NCBI GenBank assembly: GCA_963829355.1
Contig: CAWHHZ010000007.1
Coordinates: 53,117 to 117,116, forward strand
Reading direction: 5' to 3'
DNA length: 64,000 bases
Origin: CAWHHZ01 sp963829355
GTDB lineage: Bacteria; Acidobacteriota; Thermoanaerobaculia; Gp7-AA8; JAHWKK01
Position numbers and translations under genes: made by a program. How positions within the stretch are numbered: the first letter of the stretch is position 1; the number at the start of each line of letters is the position of its first letter. The notes beneath the pieces are model-generated. The model was not told the DNA's origin, did not search any database, and was given only the letters and a program-made list of their open reading frames with translations. Of the stretch, positions 54,933 through 63,977 are shown piece after piece.

Positions 54933-55607
54933 TCAGCAGCCTTTCTTTGGATGGCACGGTTTACCGCCGCCGCCACTACCTCCGCCATCGCCACCGGTTC
55001 CACCACCTCCACCACTGTAGAGGTCGGTTTCGCCGGCCTTGTCGTCGTTGGAGAGTGAAGCCGGCCCATTGTCACAATAGCCGACCGATGGATACATCGT
55101 CGCACCAGGCACGTCTGAATGCCCGAGACCGATCACGTGACCGACCTCGTGAACCATGATGCCCTCGATATAGAACTCGCCGCTGCACCCATCACTCTCA
55201 CGCTCCGAGGTGTAGTTGTAGCGCTGGTTCAGGTACACGTCGGCATCATCGATCGTGTAGGAGCCGTCGGAGTTCTGGTGGTAGTAGCCCGTGAGTGTCG
55301 CCGCGAGACAACTACCAGTGCAGACGTGTCCGTTGTCGCTCAGGACGATCGTCGGAGTCCCGTCACCTCGAACTGCGGGGGCGGATGTCGTCGCCCCATT
55401 TGCGTTGCTCCATGCTCCGATCGACTGCGCCGTCTGTCCGACTCCGCCATCGCCGTCGCTGATCGTGGAATTGCCGGCGTTATTGACCTCCACCGTCACC
55501 GGCTGTTCCCAGGTGCGACGCGGCGAGAGGAGCACATACGCGTCCGCACTCACCGCGGCAAGGGCCATCGCTGAAACCAGTCCTAGAATCAAAACGTTCT
55601 GTCTCAT
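54933..55607 (-). CDS. Secreted matrixin-like (M10) metalloprotease with Gly-rich, Cys-containing tail
   Basis: 224 residues, signal peptide MRQNVLILGLVSAMALAAVS. The extended zinc motif H153-E-V-G-H157-x5-H163 (HEVGHVIGLGH) and Met-turn (GATMYPS, M171) define a metzincin of the matrixin type. There is no propeptide Cys switch. The catalytic core ends with DDKAGETDLYSGG, after which a Gly-rich run leads to the terminal KPCHPKKGC. Such a short Gly-linked tail with two Cys is not part of the usual fold and could be a surface-attachment or maturation tag; that is inference. Encoded 13 nt after a second secreted protein, probably one operon. Confidence 0.88.
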   Translation of the reverse strand: MRQNVLILGLVSAMALAAVSADAYVLLSPRRTWEQPVTVEVNNAGNSTISDGDGGVGQTAQSIGAWSNANGATTSAPAVRGDGTPTIVLSDNGHVCTGSCLAATLTGYYHQNSDGSYTIDDADVYLNQRYNYTSERESDGCSGEFYIEGIMVHEVGHVIGLGHSDVPGATMYPSVGYCDNGPASLSNDDKAGETDLYSGGGGGTGGDGGGSGGGGKPCHPKKGC

Positions 55608-55620
55608 CGTCTCTCCTCAC

Positions 55621-56217
55621 TCACTCGCTGATGCGGCGGGCCGGGATCTGTCTGCCGACCATCACGGCGTGAATCATGTCCCGGAACTGATCGATCGGAA
55701 TGCCCTCGGGGACGGAGACCGAACGATGACCAATTACCCCCGGGCGAGCTTTCTCGGGGGCCTCATCTCCTTGACGGACATGATCCCGCATGACGTACTC
55801 CACACCTGCGAAGTCACGCTCTACCAGATACTTCCCCTTCGCATATTCATTGATCCGGACGTCGCCATGACCGTCCTCCCACGGGGTGAGGAACAGGACC
55901 ACGTCCTCTCCCTGGCGGAGCACCGGAAATCCAATCGCCTGCTGCGTGTAGTTGCCGACGGTTCCGCCAACCTCCCGTACCGTCAGGACCTCCGGCCCAT
56001 CTCCGGCGAGGTACCGCGTCACGATCAACTGCGACCGGCTGTAGATCACCTTTCCGTCCGCGTCCCAGGAGCTCGACACCGGGCCCAACGTGCCCCGGAC
56101 GATCACTGCCGATCCTCCCACGAGCTCATCGAACGGAATGTTGATGAACTGTGAAGCTCCCGCCGGAACGGCGAACGCCATCAATACGACCAGGAACAAT
56201 CCTGCCAATCTGCGCAT
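55621..56217 (-). CDS. Secreted protein of unknown function, partner of the matrixin
   Basis: 198 residues from the ATG 56215-56217, which has an ideal RBS (AAGGAGG). Signal peptide MRRLAGLFLVVLMAFAVPAG, cleavage near GASQ. The mature part is beta-rich: FDELVGGSAVIVRGTLGPVS, VIYSRSQLIVTRYLAGDGPE, VREVGGTVGNYTQQAIGFPV and GEDVVLFLTPWEDG. I do not recognise a named family, although a small beta-barrel inhibitor- or OB-like fold would fit. The adjacent matrixin suggests co-secretion or regulation of the protease. A 5-bp dyad (CGCTA/TAGCG) sits 60-85 nt upstream. Confidence 0.85.
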   Translation of the reverse strand: MRRLAGLFLVVLMAFAVPAGASQFINIPFDELVGGSAVIVRGTLGPVSSSWDADGKVIYSRSQLIVTRYLAGDGPEVLTVREVGGTVGNYTQQAIGFPVLRQGEDVVLFLTPWEDGHGDVRINEYAKGKYLVERDFAGVEYVMRDHVRQGDEAPEKARPGVIGHRSVSVPEGIPIDQFRDMIHAVMVGRQIPARRISE

Positions 56218-56276
56218 CCACAACCTCCTTCTGATTTGTTCGGATCCCGGCTGGAACTCCAAGATCCACGCCCATT

Positions 56277-56301
56277 CGCTACAGTTTCGTAACAAATAGC
56301 G
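56277..56301. promoter_or_regulatory. Dyad CGCTA ... TAGCG upstream of the secreted protein-matrixin pair
   Basis: CGCTA (56277-56281) and TAGCG (56297-56301) with internal TTT/AAA symmetry, 60-85 nt before the start at 56217. The position fits an operator or promoter element. The rest of 56218-56510 contains no gene that I can support. Confidence 0.3.
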
Positions 56302-56510
56302 CAACTCCATTACACTCAGCAAGTTATGCGCATTCGCCGCATGAACTCCGGGCGTACGGAGGGGCAGAAACTGAACCACAATCAGCGCTTTGGCGGATCA
56401 GAGATGATACCTGATGGTCTCCTCATGACCCACTGACAGCGTCGCGTCGAGCTGCTCGCTCATGGAACCGGGGGCGTCTGCGTCATCCCCTGTCCTCAAC
56501 TCTGGGGTCG

Positions 56511-57549
56511 TCAATGACGCGACGGCGTCCAGGCTTGCAGCAACGCCAGCACGCGCTCGAGCATCTGATCGTCGAACTGCAGGTGCGTGACGATTCGGAT
56601 CCACTGGCCTCCGAATGAGACCATCCGGATCCCGTCCTCTTCGAATCTCTGCAGGAATTGCTTCGGATCAATCGACTGCGCAAGCTCGAACAGCACGATG
56701 TTCGTCTCGATCGGCTGCATCCGCTCTACCCACGTCGAAACGTTCGAGCGCCTCGCCGATCGCCCGCGCCCGCCTGTGATCCTCAACGAGTCTTTCGATG
56801 TGGTGATCGAGCGCATAGACACAGGCCGCCGCGAGGTACCCTGCCTGCCGCATCCCACCGCCAAAGACCTTCCGGATACGCCGGGCCTTCCGGACGTGCT
56901 CGCGTGATCCGATCAGAACCGACCCGACAGGAGCTCCGAGCCCCTTGCTCAGACAGATCGAGACCGTATCGAAGAGCTCCCCATGCTGTTGCGGCGTCTC
57001 TCCTGTCTCGACAAGCGCATTGAACAGTCGCGCCCCATCGAGGTGCATCGGCAGCGATTTCTTCTCGCAGAGCGATCGGATCTCCCGGATGGTGCCGAGT
57101 GGGTAGATGCTCCCTCCGCCCTTGTTCACCGTATTCTCCAGTGATACCAGCGCCGTAACCGCCGCGTGGATATCATCCGCGGGATTGATCGCCTCGCGCA
57201 CCTGTGCCGCTGTGAATCTCCCTCGATCACCATCGAGCAGCTTCACCGAACATCCCGAGTTGAAGGCGATCCCGCCCCCCTCGTAGTTGTAGATGTGCGC
57301 CATTCGATCGCAGATCACCTCATCGCCCGGAGAAGTATGAAGCTTGATCGCGATCTGGTTGGTCATCGTCCCTGAAGGACAGAAGATCGCGGCCTCCTTG
57401 CCGAACATCGCCGCGGCCCTGGCCTCGAGAGCGTTGACCGTGGGATCCTCCCTGAATACATCGTCCCCCACCTCCGCCGACATCATGGCGTCGAGCATCT
57501 CGCGGGTTGGCGTCGTCACGGTATCGCTGCGCAGATCGATCATCGTCAT
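56511..57549 (-). CDS. ltaE: Low-specificity L-threonine aldolase, one frameshift
   Basis: About 346 residues. PLP enzyme cleaving L-threonine or allo-threonine to glycine and acetaldehyde. IDLRSDTVTTPTREMLDAMM, GDDVFREDPTVNALEARAAA, PSGTMTNQIAIKLH, ALVSLENTVNKGGGSIYP, MHLDGARLFNALVETG and the PLP-lysine motif SICLSKGLGAPVGS are diagnostic. The start is taken at 57549 (MTMIDL; 57543 is possible). The frame shifts near 56755, after which WVERMQPIETNIVLFEL and the C-terminal domain continue to TGA 56511-56513. Its upstream gap contains four hairpins. Confidence 0.93.
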
Positions 57550-57583
57550 CACCAGCAAATCATATACATCCGGTGCGGGGGTT

Positions 57584-57701
57584 GGCCCTCCAGGGCCGAC
57601 TCTCGAGGGGGCTCCAGCCCCCCGAAAGCCGCAAACCCTCAGCGCCTCGTGAACGCCTGCGGTGCGCTGGAGCGCACCGCGAGTCGGGGCCGGAGCCCCG
57701 A
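57584..57701. repeat. Cluster of four GC-rich hairpins
   Basis: Four short palindromes follow one another in the gap between ltaE and the RND gene: GGCCC-TCCA-GGGCC (57584-57597), GGGGGCT-CC-AGCCCCC (57607-57622), GCGGTGCGCT-GG-AGCGCACCGC (57659-57680) and TCGGGGC-CGGA-GCCCCGA (57684-57701). All have tiny loops and several share GGCT-CC-AGCC-type cores. They resemble a dispersed palindromic repeat rather than a single terminator. Confidence 0.8.
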
Positions 57702-57726
57702 GACCCATCCATCTCTTCTTTCCCAG

Positions 57727-60700
57727 CTACACGCTCTGCACTGGCTCCGGCAAGCCTCTCGCCTCCAGATCCTCATTCACTCCACGCGTGCGCGCCACCA
57801 GCATGTAGATCGACGGGACGACGAAAAGCGTGAACGCTGTCCCGATGATCATGCCGGTCACGAGCATGATGCCGATGCTGTTGCGGGCAGCCGCTCCCGG
57901 GCCGTGCGCGAACACGAGCGGAAGGTGCCCGAAAACTGTAGCTGCTGTCGTCATCAGGATGGGGCGGAGGCGCGTTCCAGCCGCCTCGATCACCGACTCG
58001 AGCTTCTCCTTCCCGTCCTCCTGCAGCTTGTTCGCGAACTCGACGATCAGGATTCCGTTACGCGAGATCAGACCGACCAGCGTGATCAGCCCTACCTGGC
58101 TGTAGATGTTGATCGAGGTCAGCCCGAGAAACGAGAAGAGCAGCGATCCGGCAATCGCCAGCGGCACCGAGCCGACCAGAATGATGAAGGGATCGCGGAA
58201 GCTCTCGAACTGCGCCGCGAGAACGAGATAGATCAGGATGGCCGACAGCAGGAAGACGGCGTAAAAACGCTGTCCCTCGGTCCGGAGCTGCCGCGACTCA
58301 CCCGCGTAGTCGATCGAGTAGCCACGCGGAAGAATTGCCCGCGCCTCATCCTCGAGAACGCGAAGCGCGGCGTCCAGCGAAACTCCCGGCGGAATCGCTC
58401 CCTGGATCCGGATCGCGTTGAGCTGCTGGAATCGCTTCAACTCCCGCGGCCCGGTGGAGGTCTCGATCGTCGCGACACTCGAGAGCGGAATGAGCCCGTC
58501 GTTTGGTCCGCTGATGTAGATGTCGCGAAGCTGATCCGCCGTCAGACGATCCGCTCTCCGGATCTGTGGAATCACCTTGTAGGATCGACCCTGAATGCTG
58601 AACCGGTTCACGTAATTGCCACCCAGCATCGTGGAGAGATCACGCCCCGCCTGCCCCATATCGACACCGAGCGATCGCAGCTTATCGCGATTGAACTCCA
58701 CTCGGGCCTGCGGCTGGTCGAACTTCAGGTCCGTGTCGGCAAACATGAACATGCCGCTCTCGAACGCCTTGCCGACGAGCTGGTTCGCGAACTCCGAGAT
58801 CTGTGCCGCGTCCGCCGTGGACGCGATCACGAAGTCGACCGCGAATCCTTCACTCCCCGGCAGCGAGGGAGGAAGCATCTGGATCGTCCGGATTCCCGGA
58901 ATGTCGGCCGACTTTGCCGACACCTCCATCAACGCCTCCTCGGCGGACCGCTCGCGCTCGTCCCACGGCTTCATCGTCATTCCGCCGAACCCGAACGTGG
59001 GGAACACGATCTGAAAGGTGTTCTCGCTCTCCGGAAGAGAACGGTAGACCTTATCGATCTCCGTGGCGAACATCTTCGTCTGATCGATCGTCGAGTTCGC
59101 CGAAGCCTGGATGATCCCGAAGATGAAGCTCTGATCCTCCATCGGAGCGAGCTCTTTCTGCGACATCATGTAGAACGGAACGATCAGCGCCACGATGATC
59201 GCCCAGAGCACGAGAACCACCGGCCGGAACTGCAGCGTTCCGCCGAGCTTCCGCATGTACCACTGGCGCAGCGCATCGAATCTGTGCGTCACCCATCCCG
59301 CATACCCGGCCTCGGAGTCTCGCTCACGCAGAAACTTCGATCCCATCATCGGGGAAAGCGTGAGCGCCACGATTCCCGAAATGAAAATCGCTCCCGCGAG
59401 CGTGAAGGCGAACTCCCGGAACAATGAACCGGTCAATCCTCCCTGGAGCGCGATCGGTGTATAGACCGCGACCAGCGTGATCGTCATCGCGATGATCGGT
59501 CCGATCAACTCGCGTGCAGCGTGAATCGCAGCCGTCACCGGTGGCTGCCCCATGTGGAGGTGACGTTCAATGTTCTCTACCATGACGATCGCGTCGTCGA
59601 CCACGAGGCCGACCGACAGAACGACCGCGAGCAGAGTGAGCAGGTTGATCGTAAAACCGAATGCCATCATCAGGAAAACGGCCCCGATCAATGAGATCGG
59701 AATTGCAATGACCGGGATGATCACCGCACGGACAGATCCGAGAAACAGGAAGATCACGAGCACGACGATCAGCAATGTCTCGGTGAGAGTCTTGACCACT
59801 TCCCGGATCGAGCTCTCGATATAGACGCTCGAGTCGTACGGGATCCCGCCGGTCATGCCGGCCGGGAGCTGCGCCTGGATCTCCGGCATCGCGTCGTGGA
59901 CGCGCTGCATCACCTCGAGTGTGTTCGCCGTCGGCAGAACCCAGACGCCGACGAACACAGCGGTCTCGCCGTTGAAACGGACGTCTGCGTCATACGTCTC
60001 CGCTCCGAGTACGACGTCGGCGATGTCACCCAGCCGGACGAGATCCCCGCCCTCCTCTTTCACGACGAGCTGGCGAAACTCTTCAGCCGTCTGGAGATTC
60101 GTGTTGGCCACGAGATTGACCGACGTCATCGATCCCTTCGTGCGGCCGAGAGCAGACAGATAGTTGTTCTGCTCGAGTGCGTTGCGAACATCCGAAGGCG
60201 AGATCTGCAATGCGGCCATCTTCTCCGGCTCGAGCCAGATCCGCATCGCGAACGTCCGGTCTCCGAAGATCTCGGCACGCTGAATACCGCTGATCGCCGT
60301 GAGTTTCGGCTGAACTTCCCGCACGAGATAGTCGGTGATCTCGTTCTGATCCAGATCCGGGGATGAAAACCCGACATACGCGGCGGGGAACTGCGTGTCC
60401 GAAGACTCGAGCTGGATGATCGGCGCCTCGGCCTCGGGTGGAAGATCGTTCCGGACGGCAGCGACCTTCGACTGGATCTGGGTCAGAGCCGCATTCGTGT
60501 CGTAGTTCAGCTTCAGGTGCGCCGTGATCGTGCTCACGCTCTGGGCGCTCGACGACTCGATGAAGTCGATGCCATCCGCCGTCGAGATCGATCGCTCGAG
60601 TGGTTCGCTGATGTAGCCACGAACCAGATCGGGAGACGCACCGATGTAAGCGGTCGTGACGCGAATGATCGCGATGTCACTCCGCGGGTACTCCCGCACC

Positions 60701-60798
60701 GCAAGCGAGCGCACCGACCACAGTCCCGCAATCAGGATGAGAAGGTTGACGACCATCGCCAGGACAGGCCGACGGATGAAGAGATCCGTGAGTTTCAT
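57727..60798 (-). CDS. RND multidrug efflux permease (HAE1/AcrB-type)
   Basis: 1023 residues, 12 TM helices in the usual 1+5+1+5 pattern with two large periplasmic loops. The N-terminus MKLTDLFIRRPVLAMVVNLL is typical of MexB/OqxB-type pumps. The TM4 proton-relay aspartates appear in VGLVVDDAIVMVENIERHLH. IPISLIGAVFLMMAFGFTIN and, in the second half, SINIYSQVGLITLVGLISRN with NGILIVEFANKLQ are conserved. The partner adaptor gene precedes it by 19 nt. No outer-membrane channel or TetR regulator is in the window. A GC-rich hairpin cluster follows its 3' end. Confidence 0.96.
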   Translation of the reverse strand: MKLTDLFIRRPVLAMVVNLLILIAGLWSVRSLAVREYPRSDIAIIRVTTAYIGASPDLVRGYISEPLERSISTADGIDFIESSSAQSVSTITAHLKLNYDTNAALTQIQSKVAAVRNDLPPEAEAPIIQLESSDTQFPAAYVGFSSPDLDQNEITDYLVREVQPKLTAISGIQRAEIFGDRTFAMRIWLEPEKMAALQISPSDVRNALEQNNYLSALGRTKGSMTSVNLVANTNLQTAEEFRQLVVKEEGGDLVRLGDIADVVLGAETYDADVRFNGETAVFVGVWVLPTANTLEVMQRVHDAMPEIQAQLPAGMTGGIPYDSSVYIESSIREVVKTLTETLLIVVLVIFLFLGSVRAVIIPVIAIPISLIGAVFLMMAFGFTINLLTLLAVVLSVGLVVDDAIVMVENIERHLHMGQPPVTAAIHAARELIGPIIAMTITLVAVYTPIALQGGLTGSLFREFAFTLAGAIFISGIVALTLSPMMGSKFLRERDSEAGYAGWVTHRFDALRQWYMRKLGGTLQFRPVVLVLWAIIVALIVPFYMMSQKELAPMEDQSFIFGIIQASANSTIDQTKMFATEIDKVYRSLPESENTFQIVFPTFGFGGMTMKPWDERERSAEEALMEVSAKSADIPGIRTIQMLPPSLPGSEGFAVDFVIASTADAAQISEFANQLVGKAFESGMFMFADTDLKFDQPQARVEFNRDKLRSLGVDMGQAGRDLSTMLGGNYVNRFSIQGRSYKVIPQIRRADRLTADQLRDIYISGPNDGLIPLSSVATIETSTGPRELKRFQQLNAIRIQGAIPPGVSLDAALRVLEDEARAILPRGYSIDYAGESRQLRTEGQRFYAVFLLSAILIYLVLAAQFESFRDPFIILVGSVPLAIAGSLLFSFLGLTSINIYSQVGLITLVGLISRNGILIVEFANKLQEDGKEKLESVIEAAGTRLRPILMTTAATVFGHLPLVFAHGPGAAARNSIGIMLVTGMIIGTAFTLFVVPSIYMLVARTRGVNEDLEARGLPEPVQSV

Positions 60799-60817
60799 TC
60801 GATCGCGCTCCTGCTGA

Positions 60818-61942
60818 TCAACTGTCCTGAGGCTCGGGCGCCGGATCCGCTCCCGGCTGCATCGCGTTGTTCACCTTCACGGCGGCTCCCGGGCGCAACT
60901 TGAAGGCGCCGGAGGTCACGATTTCTTCTCCGGGCTCGAGTCCCGAGACCACACCGACCAGATCGCCGCGCTCGCCCGCAAGCTTCACGAACTGCTGACG
61001 AACGCCGAGATAGCTCGTGCCGTCCGGTGCTTCGACCTGTTCGACTACGTAGACAGAGTTTCCGTAGGGCGCATAGTTGATGGCCGAGGCTGGAACGGGG
61101 ATGACCGGACTCGTCGCGCCGTCGCCGAGCTCGACTTCCACGAACATCCCGGGTCGAAGCTCCGCGCCACGATTCTCCACAACCGCCTGGACCCGGATAC
61201 TGCGAGTCGCCTCGTCGACGACCGAGTTGATCGCCGCAATGCGGCCAGTGAGCGTGGCGGGAAGACCCTCGCCTCCGACGCTCACCTCGGCGTCCCGGTG
61301 AATGAGACCAGCCTGCTGCTGCGGCACGCTGAACTCGACGTAGACCGGCCGGATCGACTGGAGCTCGACGATCGGTTCTCCGGGAGATACATACTGCCCC
61401 AGGTTGATCTGCCGGATGCCGAGCACTCCGGAGAACGGCGCCCGGATCGTCTTCCGCGCGATCATCGCGCGAATCTCGCCGACTCGCGCCTCGATCTGAC
61501 GGTGCTCGGCGATACTCTGGTCGTACATCGATCGAGGGATCACCTCGCTCTCGCTCAAATCCTTCTTCCGCTGGAGGTCGAGCTTCGCGAGCTCGAGTGA
61601 CGCGAGCGCTCCCGCAAGCTGCGCCTCCTCCTGCTCGGTATCGAGCCGGACGAGGAGCTCACCGCGGGAGACGGTCTCGCCGGACTCGAAGAGAATCGTC
61701 TCGACGATTCCGGGCATGTCGGCACTGACCATGACGCCCTGGACCGGAGTCACTGAACCGACTGCACGAAGGGAGCTCTCCCAGTTCTGCTGATCGACCA
61801 CCGTGGTCGTCACGGCCTCGGGAGGAGCCTGGAAACTGCCGAACTGCGCCATCTCCCCCCGGACCTGGTAGTACTTCAGCCCGCCGATCATCGCGAGCAC
61901 CACGATGACGACGGCGAGCATGATGATCATTCGTTTCGCCAT
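60818..61942 (-). CDS. RND efflux periplasmic adaptor (membrane fusion protein)
   Basis: 374 residues. N-terminal signal anchor MAKRMIIMLAVVIVVLAMIG, then lipoyl-like and hairpin domains: GSVTPVQGVMVSADMPGIVE, ILFESGETVSRGELLVRLDT, a coiled coil (LELAKLDLQRKKDLSESEVI) and KTIRAPFSGVLGIRQINLGQ, which is the classic HlyD/MexA signature. Barrel and MP domains follow with VVENRGAELRPGMFVEVELG. Links the permease to an outer-membrane channel. Its start has RBS-like AGAGAGGG. Confidence 0.95.
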   Translation of the reverse strand: MAKRMIIMLAVVIVVLAMIGGLKYYQVRGEMAQFGSFQAPPEAVTTTVVDQQNWESSLRAVGSVTPVQGVMVSADMPGIVETILFESGETVSRGELLVRLDTEQEEAQLAGALASLELAKLDLQRKKDLSESEVIPRSMYDQSIAEHRQIEARVGEIRAMIARKTIRAPFSGVLGIRQINLGQYVSPGEPIVELQSIRPVYVEFSVPQQQAGLIHRDAEVSVGGEGLPATLTGRIAAINSVVDEATRSIRVQAVVENRGAELRPGMFVEVELGDGATSPVIPVPASAINYAPYGNSVYVVEQVEAPDGTSYLGVRQQFVKLAGERGDLVGVVSGLEPGEEIVTSGAFKLRPGAAVKVNNAMQPGADPAPEPQDS

Positions 61943-62246
61943 TGAACCCTCTCTCTCGACTCACAACACACGAACAGCACAGCCCGTTCGCAACAACTGC
62001 AGCGCCCCTGATCTCATCCCGCCGTATCTTCCGTCGTGAACATCAACTTGTAAAATCGAGCAGGGAGTCGATCACTCATGTCACATGCAGCGACCATCCG
62101 CACTCACTTGTCGAACGGGAGAGGCTCCAATCGACACCGGAACGCTGAGGCAACGCCTCCGGCGTTCGACCGCGTCGTGGGGTCCTTCAAAGATCCCACG
62201 ACGCAGCAGTCAACGAACATCTACAACGACCACCGAGCTCGAGATC
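61943..62246. other. Gap with two hairpins between the DUF2911 gene and the efflux adaptor
   Basis: 304 nt without a supported gene. AACGCC-TCC-GGCGTT (62152-62166) and a 13-bp stem with one G-T pair, GCGTCGTGGGGTC (62172-62184) with GATCCCACGACGC (62192-62204), lie just past the stop of the DUF2911 gene and probably end its transcript. The remaining part must carry the promoter for the efflux operon; none is obvious. Confidence 0.6.
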
Positions 62247-63386
62247 TCAGTTGATGGCTTCCCCCTTGTCGAGCTGCTCAATGAGGCGCTCCAGATTCTG
62301 CCGGTTCAACTCATCGGGCGCCTGCTCGAGAGCCTTCCTCGCATGCTCCGCCGCCTTCGCGTACTCGCCCAGCGCCGAGTAGCCCCGAGCCATTCCCACG
62401 TGAGTGGGCCACGCCCCATCGAACCGTTCATAGTTGGTCCTGAAGACCTCCATCGCCAGCGCCGCTTTCCCCTGAGTGACCAACTGCCGCCCCAGCCCGT
62501 GCAGAGCGAGCGTGTCTGCAGTCGGGTGATTGACGGCCTTCATCAGCGTCTCTTTCGCCGCCGTCGCCTGACCGTTCGCCTCCAGCGCCTGAGAAAGCGT
62601 CGAGAGCGTGGTCATGTTTTCCTGACCGACAAACGGCTGTTCGACCGCGGTGTGCGCCCACTGCAGAGCCTCCTCCTCGTACCCGTTCTGCAACGCGTAT
62701 TGCGCTGCAGCGTTCCAGTTCTGCCACTGAAACCCCGGCGCATTTCGAAGCTCCTTCCGGATGCTCTCCATGTAGACCGACGCCATGTCAGGTACCGTGA
62801 TCGTGAACGGAACAGCAAGGTTCTCCCACATCAGAGCCGCTGTGGCCTGGCTCGGGTCACGATCGATGAACTCATAGCTCAGCCACTCGTGATACGGATT
62901 CGATCGCGGCTCGACCGTAACCCGAAGCGCATCCTCGGACTCGTCGTAGAAGAAGCTCCCCCACGAGGTCGAGTTGTTCGAAAAGATGATCGTCCACTCG
63001 TCCTTCCCGGGAATCATGTGGAGCCCGTATGATCCAGCCGCGAGCGGTGCACCTTCGATCTCCACGTCGTGACTGACGGAGAAGACCGTGTTCTCGTTCG
63101 CACCAGCGCGCCAGGGACACTCCGTGCAGGAGCCGAATCCGAGGTTCGTCAGACCGTACGGCACCAGCCCGCCCCAGATCTTTCCGGTCCTGTCCTCGCC
63201 CGTTGGAGAGGTCACGTCCGGACTGTTGTAATCGATGCTGAGCTCAACCGGCCCGATGAATTGCGTGGCGATGGCGTGCTGGTTGTCTCCGGACGGCGGC
63301 AGCGTGAGCGCCTGCCCTGCGGCCGAGCCCGCCGCGAGCAGCAGAATTGTCGCGCACCACAGAAACTTCACGAATGTTCGCAACAT
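62247..63386 (-). CDS. Exported DUF2911 protein with C-terminal TPRs
   Basis: 379 residues. Signal peptide MLRTFVKFLWCATILLLAAG, cleavage near AAGQ. Residues about 40-200 match DUF2911: VELSIDYNSPDV, IWGGLVPYG, PWRAGANENTVFSVSHDVEI, APLAAGSYGLHMIPGKDEWT and IIFSNNSTSWGSFFYDESED. The C-terminal 170 residues contain TPR-like helices (NAAAQYALQNGYEEEALQWA, GMARGYSALGEYAKAAEHAR). The biological function of DUF2911 is unknown; export suggests a periplasmic binding or scaffold role. Confidence 0.88.
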   Translation of the reverse strand: MLRTFVKFLWCATILLLAAGSAAGQALTLPPSGDNQHAIATQFIGPVELSIDYNSPDVTSPTGEDRTGKIWGGLVPYGLTNLGFGSCTECPWRAGANENTVFSVSHDVEIEGAPLAAGSYGLHMIPGKDEWTIIFSNNSTSWGSFFYDESEDALRVTVEPRSNPYHEWLSYEFIDRDPSQATAALMWENLAVPFTITVPDMASVYMESIRKELRNAPGFQWQNWNAAAQYALQNGYEEEALQWAHTAVEQPFVGQENMTTLSTLSQALEANGQATAAKETLMKAVNHPTADTLALHGLGRQLVTQGKAALAMEVFRTNYERFDGAWPTHVGMARGYSALGEYAKAAEHARKALEQAPDELNRQNLERLIEQLDKGEAIN

Positions 63387-63581
63387 GGAACCCCCTGTTG
63401 ATGATCTGGAATTTTAAGCCACCATTGGAGCACGACTGAGCGATTCAGCCGTCACACTTCGGCTACGGATCAGCATCGCGAAGGTCAGGAATGATCAACG
63501 GGGACACATTCGGAAACTGTGTTGAAGAATCGGCGCCCCTCTCCCGCTCAGACTGACAGACTTTTCTGCTCGTGAACCGTT

Positions 63582-63977
63582 TCAGTGCGAGTCGAAACCG
63601 AGCTCGCGCGCAACCGCGGAGACGACCTCGAGATCGTCGTCGAATCCGTCGAGCGAGCGGAGGTCATCTTCACCGTCCGCGGTCTCCACGAAGTAGAGCA
63701 CCGCTCCCTGGATCAGGGAACGGGCCTCGGGGTCTGCGTCTTCAAATCGATCGAGCAGCTCCGTACAAAGTCGCTCCACCCGCTGAGCAGTCCAGTGATC
63801 GAGATTCTCGGACCGCCCGATGTGATCCTGAAATGTCGCGACGTAAGCCTGAACAGACTTGCGCAGAGCCCCCGCGTCACTACGTGGATGCTTCAAAATA
63901 CTGGCGAAGCTCGATCGCGTCGGCTCCTGAAGAGACGCGAGAACACGTGCCGTGGCGTCATCCGATTCGGAGGTCAT
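63582..63977 (-). CDS. Small acidic protein, possibly related to DUF1232 (YkvA-like)
   Basis: 131 residues, no signal peptide. Mostly helical and acidic. Residues about 85-131 (SLIQGAVLYFVETADGEDDL, then DGFDDDLEVVSAVARELGF) follow the pattern of the YkvA/DUF1232 core, where a hydrophobic helix is followed by D-rich turns and a DD-x-x-V-x-x-A helix, though the usual Pro-Asp motif is altered. The function is unknown. The preceding 63387-63581 gap shows nothing. Its ATG is at 63975-63977, close to the window edge. Confidence 0.7.
   Translation of the reverse strand: MTSESDDATARVLASLQEPTRSSFASILKHPRSDAGALRKSVQAYVATFQDHIGRSENLDHWTAQRVERLCTELLDRFEDADPEARSLIQGAVLYFVETADGEDDLRSLDGFDDDLEVVSAVARELGFDSH

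Noticed and set aside
57649..59427. 592-codon plus-strand ORF opposite the RND gene
   Set aside because: Antisense shadow of an intact efflux permease in GC-rich DNA; composition is Arg/Asp-rich without domains.
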